Made by a program: the position numbers and the translations under genes | Shown here: piece after piece, positions 18,150 through 28,389 of the stretch | Layout: every line of letters begins with the position of its first letter | Numbering within the stretch: position 1 is the first letter of the stretch | Notes under the pieces: generated by a model | The model's input: the letters and a program-made list of their open reading frames with translations, nothing else | The model's database searches: none | What the model was told of the DNA's origin: nothing | Source: Limnospira fusiformis SAG 85.79 | Lineage (GTDB): Bacteria > Cyanobacteriota > Cyanobacteriia > Cyanobacteriales > Microcoleaceae | Direction: 5' to 3' | Length of the DNA: 64,000 nucleotides | Assembly: GCF_012516315.1 (NCBI RefSeq) | Contig: NZ_CP051185.1 | Span: 1,353,403 to 1,417,402 of the forward strand

Positions 18150-20660
18150 TAGGCTTAGAAACCCGGTTTCTTTATAATTAATAATTAATAATTAATAATT
18201 AATAATTGGGGAGTGGCGGGTTAGAAACCCGGTTTCTTTGAGAAACCGGGTTTCTTGACTTCTGGGGGGGAAACTCGGTTGACTTGTTGGCGGGAAACCG
18301 GGTTTCTTGACTTCTGGGGGGGAAACCCAGTTGACTGGAGGCTGAGAAACTCGGCTTATTTGTGGCGGGTTAGAAACCCGGTTTCTTTGAGAAACCGGGT
18401 TTCTTGACTTACGGGGGGAAACTCGGTTGACTTGTTGGTGGGAAACCGGGTTTCTTGACTTCTGGGGGGAAACTCGGTTGACTGGAGGCTGAGAAACTCG
18501 GCTTATTTGTGGCGGGTTAGAAACCCGGTTTCTTTGAGAAACCGGGTTTCTTGACTTCTGGGGGAAACTCGGTTGACTTGTTGGCGGGAAACCGGGTTTC
18601 TTGACTTCTGGGGGGAAACTCGGTTGACTGGAGGCTGAGAAACTCGGCTTATTTGTGGCGGGTTAGAAACCCGGTTTCTTTGAGAAACCGGGTTTCTTGA
18701 CTTACGGGGGGAAACTCGGTTGACTTGTTGGTGGGAAACCGGGTTTCTTGACTTCTGGGGGGAAACCCAGTTGACTGGAGGCTGAGAAACTCGGCTTATT
18801 TGTGGCGGGTTAGAAACCCGGTTTCTTTGAGAAACCGGGTTTCTTGACTTGAACTCGTTGACTTGTTGTGGGAAACCGGTTTCTTGACTTCTGAAACCCA
18901 GTTGACTGGAGGCTAGGAAGCTCGGCTTATTTGTGGCGGTTAGAAACCCGGTTTCTTTGACCAAACCGGGTTTCTTGACTTACTGGGGAAACTCAGTTGA
19001 CTGGTTGAGAAACTCGGCTTATTTGTGGCAGAAACCCGGTTTCTTTGAGTTTCTTGACTCTGGGAAACTCGGTTGACTGGAAAGGGTTTCTTGACTTCTG
19101 GGGGAAACGACTGGAGGCTGAGAAACTCGGCTTAATTGTGGCGGGTTAGAAACCGGTTTCTTTGAGAAAACCGGGTTTCTTGACTTCGGGGGAAACTCGG
19201 TTGACTTGTTGGTGGGAAACCGGGTTTCTTGACTTCTGGGGGGAAACCCAGTTGACTGGAGGCTGAGAAACTCGGCTTATTTGGCGGGTTAGAAACCGGT
19301 TTCTTTGAGAAACCGGGTTTCTTGACTTACGGGGGGGGGAAACTCGGTTGACTTGTTGGTGGGAAACCGGTTTCTTGACTTCTGGGGGGAAACCCAGTTG
19401 ACTGGAGGCTGAGAACTCGGCTTATTTGTGGCGGTTAGAAGCCCGGTTTCTTTGAGAAACCGTTTCTTTAACTCGGTTTATTTAGAAACCCGGTTTTTTG
19501 AGAAACCGGGTTTCTTACTTACGGGGAAACTCGGTTGACTGGGAAACCGGGTTTCTTACTCTGGGGGAAACCCGGTTGACTGGAGGCTGAGAAACTCGGC
19601 TTATTTGTGGGGTTAGAAACCTGGTTTCTTTTTTGAGAAACCGGGTTTTTGACTGGGGGAAACTCGGTTGACTTGTTGGTGGAAACCGGGTTTGACTTCT
19701 GGGGGAAACCCAGTTGACTGGAGTCTGAGAAACTCGGCTTATTTGGTTAGAAACCCGGTTTTCTTTTGAGAAACCGGGTTTCTGACTTACGGGGGAAACT
19801 CGGTTGACTTGTTGGTGGGAAACCGGGTTTCTTGACTTCTGGGGGGAAACCCAGTTGACTGGAGGCTGAGAAACTCGGCTTATTTGTGGAGGGTTAGAAA
19901 CGTTTCTTTGAGAAACCGGGTTTCTTGACTTACGGGGGGAAACTCGGTTGACTTGTTGGTGGGAAACCGGGTTTCTTTGACTTCTGGGGGAAACTCGGTT
20001 GACTGGAGGCTGAGAAACTCGGCTTATTTAGAGAGGGTTAGAAACCCGGTTTCTTTGAGAAACCGGGTTTCTTGACTTCGGGGAAAAACTCGGTTGACTT
20101 GTTGGTGGGAAACCGGGTTTCTTGACTTCTGGGGGAAACTCGGTTGACTGGAGGCTGAGAAACTCGGCTTATTTGGGTTAGAAACCCGGTTTCTTTGAGA
20201 AACCGGGTTTCTTGGACTTACGGGGGGAAACTCGGTTGACTTGTTGGTGGGAAACCGGGTTTCTTGACTTGGGGGGAAACCCAGTTGACTGGAGGCTGAG
20301 AAACTCGCTTATTTGTGGGGGTTAGAAACCCGGTTTTCTTTTTGAGAAACCGGGTTTCTTGACTTACGGGGGAAACTCGGTTGACTTGTTGGTGGGAAAC
20401 CGGGTTTCTTGACTTCTGGGGGAAACCCAGTTGACTGGAGGCTGAGAAACTCGGTATTTGTTAAGAAACCCGGTTAGAAACTTTTGAGAAACCGGGTTTC
20501 TTGACTTACGGGGGGAAACTCGGTTGACTTGTTGGTGGGAAACCGGGTTTCTTGACTTCTGGGGGGAAACCCAGTTGACTGGAGGCTGAGAAACTCGGCT
20601 TATTTGTGGCGGGTTAGAAACCCGGTTTCTTTGAGAAACCGGGTTTCTTGACTTCAACAG
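18150..20660. repeat. Tandem array B: about 16 units of roughly 147 bp, internally degraded
   Basis: A short heptamer block (18175-18207) is followed by units combining the AGAAACCCGGTTTCT palindrome with GACTTGTTGGTGGGAAACCG and a second half containing CCCAGTTGACTGGAGGCTGAG. The outer units are nearly identical. The middle (about 18850-19800) shows many small deletions. The building blocks are shared with array A but combined in a longer period. Minus-strand frames at 18503-18964 and 20364-20657 are repeat by-products. Confidence 0.9.
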
Positions 20661-20718
20661 GTGAACACAATTGGCGGTTTTGGCATATAATTGATCTCAA
20701 TTACGCATCCTACCGATT

Positions 20719-23700
20719 ATGGCTATCAGCAATCATGAGAGAGTTACTCGCGCTTTAAGGATACTCCAAGAAGGATTGTATCCCTTCGTGGAAAGGGAAA
20801 TGCGATCGCATTATGGCGATAATCACTGGTTGACCGCCGCCAGTGCCTCGCTTTCCGATAGTTATGTTAACAATCGTAGCCGACAACCTGTTGAAAAGAT
20901 TCTTAAAGAAGATCTCTATGCTCTGCTGATGGTCGTGTGGGAACATTGGAATGACGTATTTCGCCAAATTCTGGGAAGGAGTGAACGCAGCATTGTCAGC
21001 GAATTGCGCGATAACCGCAACCAATGGGCGCACCAAACCACTTTCTCGACTGATGATGCTTACCGTATCCTTGATAATATCAGCCGTCTGTTAACCGCTA
21101 TTTCCGCCCCAGAAGCCAGCCAAGTCGAAAAAGAGAAAAATGAATTGATGCGATCGCGTTTTGAAGCCGAAGCCCGTCGCGAAAGAAGGAAAGTCACCGT
21201 CACCCCCACAGAAGGACAACCTCAAACCGGACTCAAACCCTGGCGAGAGATTGTTACACCTCATCCTGACGTGGCTGGCGGGACTTTCCAACAAGCAGAA
21301 TTCGCCGCGGACTTATGGGAAGTATACCTCGATCAGGGGTCTGATGAATATAGAGACCCGACCGAATTTTATCGCCGCACTTACCTCACCGAAGGCCTAA
21401 AACAGCTTCTCAGTAATGCACTGCTACGGTTAACTGGTCAAGGGGGAGACCCGGTAATTGAATTGCAAACTAACTTCGGCGGCGGCAAAACTCACGCCCT
21501 GTTATCCCTCTATCACCTTTGCCAAGCCTGCCATATTCATAACTTACCAGGGATGGAAGAGATTTTTCAACAGGTGGGTATATCTCAACCTCCCCAAAAT
21601 GTTAACGTCGCTGTGTTGGTGGGGAATAAACTGCCCCCCAGTGGCATTAAACCCTATGGAAAAGGCGATCGTAACCGTCCCCCCATAATTAAAACCCTCT
21701 GGGGGGAGTTGGCTTGGCAGTTGGGAGGAGAAGAAGGTTATCAAATGTTGCGGGAGGCTGACGAAACGGCAACTAATCCCGGTGATATACTTAAACAACT
21801 GTTTAACCGCTTCTCCCCCTGTCTAATTCTGATTGATGAATGGGTCGCCTATGCTAGACAACTCCACGAAAAACCTGATGTGGTGGGGGGGACTTTCGAC
21901 ACTCAATTCACTTTTGCCCAAACTTTGAGTGAGTCCGCCAAAAATGCTAAGGATACCCTGCTGGTGGTGAGTGTTCCCGCGTCGGATATTGAAAAAGGCG
22001 GCGAGAAGGGATACGAAGCGACCGACAGGCTGAAAAATGCGATCGGTCGCGTAGAGTCCCCTTGGCGACCTGCCAGCGCCGAAGAAGGTTTTGAAATCGT
22101 CCGGCGGCGCTTATTTCAGTCTACCACGGATACAACTCTCTTGGCTCAACGAGATGCGGTGATAGATACCTTTTACAATATGTATCGGGAACATAGCCAG
22201 GAGTTTCCCACGGATACCAAGGAGGCTAACTATAAACGCCGTATGCGAGAGGCTTATCCTATTCACCCAGAATTGTTCGATCGCCTTTATGAGGACTGGT
22301 CGAGTTTAGATAAGTTTCAGCGGACCCGTGGGGTTTTGCGTCTCATGGCTAAGGTGATTCATACCCTATGGGAACGTAATGATGCTAATCTGTTGATTAT
22401 GCCGGGAAATGTGCCGATGGATGACCATCAAGTGCAGTCGGAACTTACCCGCTACCTGGAAGATAATTGGACTCCCATTATTGATAAAGATGTCGATGGA
22501 CCATTATCTTTACCCCTAGATCTCGATCGCCAATACCCTAATTTCGGCCGTTATTCCGCTTGTCGTCGCGTTACCCGCACTATCTACATGGGGTCAGCAC
22601 CAACCCAGAAAGCTGCTAACCGTGGCTTAGAAGACCGTAGAATAAAGCTAGGTTGTGTGCAACCGGGAGAGGCGGCGGCGACTTTTGGGGACGCACTCCG
22701 ACGACTCAGCGATCGCGCTACCTATCTCTATGTTGATAATAAACGCTACTGGATTTCCACTCAACCTAATGTTAACCGCACAGCGGCGGAAAGGGCTGAT
22801 CAGTTTCTCGGTGAAGGCGATCGCTATTTGGTTGAAAAGGAAATTGTTAAACGTCTCAAAAAATTTGGCGATCGGGGTATCTTTACCACGGTTCATGTGG
22901 CCCCCAATTCTAGCGGGGATATCCCTGATGATAAACGTTCCGGTGTGCGTCTGGTTATACTCCCCCCACAATTCCCCCACGACCAAGGCTTAAATTTACA
23001 GAGTCCGGCTTGCAAATGGGTGGCTGATGTGTTAGACTACAGGGGGGAGACTCGTCGCTCTTACCAAAATACCCTGGTGTTTTTGGCTGCTGATAAAACC
23101 AAGTGGGAAACCCTGGGAAAAAATGCCGCCCAATATCTCGCCTGGGAGTCCATTTGTCGCGAAAAGGAAGAGTTGAACCTAGATGCTTTTCAGGCTAAAC
23201 AAGCCCACACCAAACTACAGCAGTTTGATGATGATGTCCAAAAGCAGATTTCCGAAACCTACCAATGGTTATTAGTCCCTGAACAACCAGACCCCAAAGA
23301 AGCGATCGCCTGGAAAACTATCCGCCTCCGTAATCTTGAGTCCTCCCCGACACTTAACGCCAGCAAAAAGGCGATCGACGAATCCCACCTCTCAGATACC
23401 TACGCCCCCCTAAATCTCTATTTAGAGGTTTTGGAACCCTTCGTCTGGCGCGACAAAAACCACATCAGCCTACAGGAGATCTGGGAATATCTAACTAAAT
23501 ATCCCTATCTGCCCCGCCTCAAGGATGAACAGGTTTTGCTGAAAGCGATCGCCGACGGCGTATCCTCGACCGCTTGGAGTCAGTGGTTTGCCTACGCGGA
23601 AGGCTTCGATCCAGAAACCGGCACCTATCAGGGACTGAAAGCCGGGGAATCCATCAATCCTACAATAGCTCAAAATAGTTTAATTGTCAAGCCCGATGTA

Positions 23701-24090
23701 GCCCAAAAACAGTTACAACTGAGCCAGCAGCCCAGCCCCAATTCCTTGGAGCAATATTCCGCCCCCTCACCGGGTCAGGAAAGGGAGGTAAATGCGATCG
23801 TAGGGGAGGACATAAACCCCGGAAATTATAGAGTTTCCCCGGCTCAAAATCAGCCCCTAAGACGCTTTTACGGGGTGGTAGAAATTGAGGCTTTACGACT
23901 CAACAGAGACGCGGGAGTAATTAGCGATGAAGTCATTCAACATTTAATCTCTCTCAAAAACACCAAGGTAAAAATTACCCTAGAAATTCAGGCAGACATT
24001 CCCGACGGTATCCCGGAAAATGTAGCCCGGACAATTATGGAAAATTGCCAAACCCTAAAATTCCAGCAAAAAGGCTTGGAAACCAATTAA
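20719..24090 (+). CDS. DUF499 AAA+ ATPase with N-terminal Swt1-type HEPN domain
   Basis: A 1123-residue protein. Residues 1-125 resemble the Swt1 HEPN domain, with the motif R100-NQWA-H105 (R-x4-H) used by HEPN ribonucleases. The ATPase core has Walker A FGGGKTH (253-259) and Walker B LILIDEW (369-375), the DUF499/COG1483 signature. DUF499 ATPases are known neighbours of DUF1156 methylases and SNF2 helicases in defence islands, as here. The HEPN domain may be the RNA-cleaving effector or a nucleic-acid sensor; this is inference. It ends in heptamer repeats. No DUF3780, PLD nuclease (DrmC), DrmA or DrmB gene follows, so the system is either minimal or reduced. Confidence 0.85.
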   Translation: MAISNHERVTRALRILQEGLYPFVEREMRSHYGDNHWLTAASASLSDSYVNNRSRQPVEKILKEDLYALLMVVWEHWNDVFRQILGRSERSIVSELRDNRNQWAHQTTFSTDDAYRILDNISRLLTAISAPEASQVEKEKNELMRSRFEAEARRERRKVTVTPTEGQPQTGLKPWREIVTPHPDVAGGTFQQAEFAADLWEVYLDQGSDEYRDPTEFYRRTYLTEGLKQLLSNALLRLTGQGGDPVIELQTNFGGGKTHALLSLYHLCQACHIHNLPGMEEIFQQVGISQPPQNVNVAVLVGNKLPPSGIKPYGKGDRNRPPIIKTLWGELAWQLGGEEGYQMLREADETATNPGDILKQLFNRFSPCLILIDEWVAYARQLHEKPDVVGGTFDTQFTFAQTLSESAKNAKDTLLVVSVPASDIEKGGEKGYEATDRLKNAIGRVESPWRPASAEEGFEIVRRRLFQSTTDTTLLAQRDAVIDTFYNMYREHSQEFPTDTKEANYKRRMREAYPIHPELFDRLYEDWSSLDKFQRTRGVLRLMAKVIHTLWERNDANLLIMPGNVPMDDHQVQSELTRYLEDNWTPIIDKDVDGPLSLPLDLDRQYPNFGRYSACRRVTRTIYMGSAPTQKAANRGLEDRRIKLGCVQPGEAAATFGDALRRLSDRATYLYVDNKRYWISTQPNVNRTAAERADQFLGEGDRYLVEKEIVKRLKKFGDRGIFTTVHVAPNSSGDIPDDKRSGVRLVILPPQFPHDQGLNLQSPACKWVADVLDYRGETRRSYQNTLVFLAADKTKWETLGKNAAQYLAWESICREKEELNLDAFQAKQAHTKLQQFDDDVQKQISETYQWLLVPEQPDPKEAIAWKTIRLRNLESSPTLNASKKAIDESHLSDTYAPLNLYLEVLEPFVWRDKNHISLQEIWEYLTKYPYLPRLKDEQVLLKAIADGVSSTAWSQWFAYAEGFDPETGTYQGLKAGESINPTIAQNSLIVKPDVAQKQLQLSQQPSPNSLEQYSAPSPGQEREVNAIVGEDINPGNYRVSPAQNQPLRRFYGVVEIEALRLNRDAGVISDEVIQHLISLKNTKVKITLEIQADIPDGIPENVARTIMENCQTLKFQQKGLETN

Positions 24091-27000
24091 TAATTAATAA
24101 TTAATAATTAATAATTATTACCCTCGTAGCGTCCGAGGGATAACCTATCGGGTAAACGGCAAATTTTATTCATCTGACACACCACCGATATCGCGGTCAA
24201 GAAACCCGTTTGTCCCAGAGGTCAAGAATAATTAATAATTAATAATTAATAATTAATAATTATTACCCTCGTAGCGTCCGAGGGATAACCTATCGGGTAA
24301 ACGGCAAATTTTATTCATCTGACACACCACCGATATCGCGGTCAAGAAACCTGTTTGTCCCAGAGGTCAAGAATAATTAATAATTAATAATTAATAATTA
24401 ATAATTAATAATTAATAATTATTACCCTCGTAGCGTCCGAGGGATAACCTATCGGGTAAACGGCAAATTTTATTCATCTGACACACCACCGATATCGCGG
24501 TCAAGAAACCTGTTTGTCCCAGAGGTCAAGAATAATTAATAATTAATAATTAATAATTATTACCCTCGTAGCGTCCGAGGGATAACCTATCGGGTAAACG
24601 GCAAATTTTATTCATCTGACACACCACCGATATCGCGGTCAAGAAACCTGTTTGTCCCAGAGGTCAAGAATAATTAATAATTAATAATTAATAATTAATA
24701 ATTAATAATTAATAATTATTACCCTCGTAGCGTCCGAGGGATAACCTATCGGGTAAACGGCAAATTTTATTCATCTGACACACCACCGATATCGCGGTCA
24801 AGAAACCTGTTTGTCCCAGAGGTCAAGAATAATTAATAATTAATAATTAATAATTAATAATTAATAATTAATAATTATTACCCTCGTAGCGTCCGAGGGA
24901 TAACCTATCGGGTAAACGGCAAATTTTATTCATCTGACGCACCACCGATATCGCGGTCAAGAAACCCGTTTGTCCCAGAGGTCAAGAATAATTAATAATT
25001 AATAATTAATAATTAATAATTAATAATTAATAATTATTACCCTCGTAGCGTCCGAGGGATAACCTATCGGGTAAACGGCAAATTTTATTCATCTGACACA
25101 CCACCGATATCGCGGTCAAGAAACCCGTTTGTCCCAGAGGTCAAGAATATTAATAATTATAATTAATAATTAATAATTAATAATTAATAATTATTACCCT
25201 CGTAGCGTCCGAGGGATAACCTATCGGGTAAACGGCAAATTTTATTCATCTGACACACCACCGATATCGCGGTCAAGAAACCCGTTTGTCCCAGAGGTCA
25301 AGAATAATTAATAATTAATAATTAATAATTAATAATTAATAATTAATAATTATTACCCTCGTAGCGTCCGAGGGATAACCTATCGGGTAAACGGCAAATT
25401 TTATTCATCTGACACACCACCGATATCGCGGTCAAGAAACCCGTTTGTCCCAGAGGTCAAGAATAATTAATAATTAATAATTAATAATTAATAATTAATA
25501 ATTAATAATTATTACCCTCGTAGCGTCCGAGGGATAACCTATCGGGTAAACGGCAAATTTTATTCATCTGACGCACCACCGATATCGCGGTCAAGAAACC
25601 CGTTTGTCCCAGAGGTCAAGAATAATTAATAATTAATAATTAATAATTAATAATTAATAATTAATAATTATTACCCTCGTAGCGTCCGAGGGATAACCTA
25701 TCGGGTAAACGGCAAATTTTATTCATCTGACACACCACCGATATCGCGGTCAAGAAACCCGTTTGTCCCAGAGGTCAAGAATAATTAATAATTAATAATT
25801 AATAATTAATAATTAATAATTAATAATTATTACCCTCGTAGCGTCCGAGGGATAACCTATCGGGTAAACGGCAAATTTTATTCATCTGACACACCACCGA
25901 TATCGCGGTCAAGAAACCCGTTTGTCCCAGAGGTCAAGAATAATTAATAATTATTAATAATATAATAATTAATAATTTAATATTACCCTCGTAGCGTCCG
26001 AGGGATAACCTATCGGGTAAACGGCAAATTTTATTCATCTGACACACCACCGATATCGCGGTCAAGAAACCCGTTTGTCCCAGAGGTCAAGAATAATTAA
26101 TAATTAATAATTAATAATTAATAATTAATAATTAATAATTATTATCCCTCGTAGCGTCCGAGGGATAACCTATCGGGTAAACGGCAAATTTTATTCATCT
26201 GACACACCACCGATATCGCGGTCAAGAAACCCGTTTGTCCCAGAGGTCAAGAATAATTAATAATTAATAATTAATAATTAATAATTATTACCCTCGTAGC
26301 GTCCGAGGGATAACCTATCGGGTAAACGGCAAATTTTATTCATCTGACACACCACCGATATCGCGGTCAAGAAACCCGTTTGTCCCAGAGGTCAAGAATA
26401 ATTAATAATTAATAATTAATAATTAATAATTAATAATTAATAATTAATAATTAATAATTATTACCCTCGTAGCGTCCGAGGGATAACCTATCGGGTAAAC
26501 GGCAAATTTTATTCATCTGACACACCACCGATATCGCGGTCAAGAAACCCGTTTGTCCCAGAGGTCAAGAATAATTAATAATTAATAATTAATAATTAAT
26601 AATTATTACCCTCGTAGCGTCCGAGGGATAACCTATCGGGTAAACGGCAAATTTTATTCATCTGACGCACCACCGATATCGCGGTCAAGAAACCCGTTTG
26701 TCCCAGAGGTCAAGAATAATTAATAATTAATAATTAATAATTAATAATTAATAATTAATAATTATTACCCTCGTAGCGTCCGAGGGATAACCTATCGGGT
26801 AAACGGCAAATTTTATTCATCTGACACACCACCGATATCGCGGTCAAGAAACCCGTTTGTCCCAGAGGTCAAGAATAATTAATAATTAATAATTAATAAT
26901 TAATAATTATTACCCTCGTAGCGTCCGAGGGATAACCTATCGGGTAAACGGCAAATTTTATTCATCTGACGCACCACCGATATCGCGGTCAAGAAACCCG

Positions 27001-27818
27001 TTTGTCCCAGAGGTCAAGAATAATTAATAATTAATAATTAATAATTAATAATTAATAATTAATAATTATTACCCTCGTAGCGTCCGAGGGATAACCTATC
27101 GGGTAAACGGCAAATTTTATTCATCTGACACACCACCGATATCGCGGTCAAGAAACCCGTTTGTCCCAGAGGTCAAGAATAATTAATAATTAATAATTAA
27201 TAATTAATAATTATTACCCTCGTAGCGTCCGAGGGATAACCTATCGGGTAAACGGCAAATTTTATTCATCTGACACACCACCGATATCGCGGTCAAGAAA
27301 CCCGTTTGTCCCAGAGGTCAAGAATAATTAATAATTAATAATTAATAATTAATAATTAATAATTAATAATTATTACCCTCGTAGCGTCCGAGGGATAACC
27401 TATCGGGTAAACGGCAAATTTTATTCATCTGACACACCACCGATATCGCGGTCAAGAAACCCGTTTGTCCCAGAGGTCAAGAATAATTAATAATTAATAA
27501 TTAATAATTAATAATTATTACCCTCGTAGCGTCCGAGGGATAACCTATCGGGTAAACGGCAAATTTTATTCATCTGACACACCACCGATATCGCGGTCAA
27601 GAAACCCGTTTGTCCCAGAGGTCAAGAATAATTAATAATTAATAATTAATAATTAATAATTAATAATTAATAATTAATTATTAATAATTATTACCCTCGT
27701 AGCGTCCGAGGGATAACCTATCGGGTAAACGGCAAATTTTATTCATCTGACACACCACCGATATCGCGGTCAAGAAACCCGTTTGTCCCAGAGGTCAAGA
27801 AACCCGGTTTCTCAATTA
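24091..27818. repeat. Tandem array C: 24 units of about 145-160 bp with variable heptamer tracts
   Basis: Each unit has an (AATTAAT)n tract of variable length, then ATTACCCTCGTAGCGTCCG, GGGATAACCTATCGGGTAAA, ATTCATCTGACACACCACCG and GTTTGTCCCAGAGGTCAAGA. I count 24 copies of the CCCTCGTAGCG core, from 24117 to 27690. Core variation is tiny (CACACC/CGCACC, CCTG/CCCG), while heptamer number varies between about 4 and 8. It ends with one AAACCCGGTTTCT motif. No gene is visible and the spacing segments are identical, so it is not CRISPR. Confidence 0.95.
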
Positions 27819-28328
27819 TTAAATTAATTTTTGCTTGAGTTGCTGTAATTTTTCTGGGGTAAGAATTACCTTGACATCCAATAATTGTGCCGGGTCTCTA
27901 AATAGTATCATTAAGCCATTATTGCCCACGGCAATATGAGGATTTTCGATATTGATGGTGTCATATTTAAGCTCAGGGATACTAACTTTCAGCACCAGTT
28001 GCTGTTGAGATTGAGAGAAAATATAAAGCTGTTGGTGGTCAAGGTAAAGCACCATTTTCCGGGGGGTGATACTACGTTGGTCGGGGTTGTTTGGTTTACT
28101 CCAAAAAATGGTGATTCCCCTGATTTCGGGGTTGCAAATTACAAAATTTTCGTCAAACTTTTGGGGTTCCCAGTTTAACTGACTGGGGTCTGTATCCTGT
28201 GGCATAAGTCGCTGTTGCCAGTCGATTTTAATATTCTGGAGGTTAGCCCACCATTGTCTAATAACTTCCAGGTTATTGGCATTATCAGGGTTGCTGCTGC
28301 CTAACTCCCAAATAGTTGTGCTATCCAT
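27819..28328 (-). CDS. Hypothetical protein, 169 residues
   Basis: I do not recognise the family. It is a soluble-looking protein without signal or membrane segments, rich in Gln and Asn, with predicted beta-strand patterns in the second half (MVLYLDHQQLYIF, LVLKVSIPELKYDTI, HIAVGNNGLMILF). The helical end is LTPEKLQQLKQKLI. The ATG at 28326-28328 is the only good start; it is followed upstream by a divergent HDAC-like gene whose start is 60 bp away, so the two share an upstream region. The stop codon lies a few bases from array C. Confidence 0.7.
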   Translation of the reverse strand: MDSTTIWELGSSNPDNANNLEVIRQWWANLQNIKIDWQQRLMPQDTDPSQLNWEPQKFDENFVICNPEIRGITIFWSKPNNPDQRSITPRKMVLYLDHQQLYIFSQSQQQLVLKVSIPELKYDTINIENPHIAVGNNGLMILFRDPAQLLDVKVILTPEKLQQLKQKLI

Positions 28329-28389
28329 GTTAATTGTCTCTAGTTGAATTTAATATTAGTTAGATTGTACAACCTGAATATATGCACCG

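Noticed and set aside
18503-20657. Minus-strand frames with QRNRVSNPPQISRVSQ-type repeats in array B
   Set aside because: They only translate the palindromic repeat and have no conserved start or end.
9536-24090. Calling the cluster complete DISARM
   Set aside because: DrmA, DrmB and DrmC are not present, and the DUF499/HEPN protein is not part of canonical DISARM.
24091-27818. Array C as a CRISPR array
   Set aside because: All segments between cores are identical or differ only in heptamer number; there are no unique spacers.
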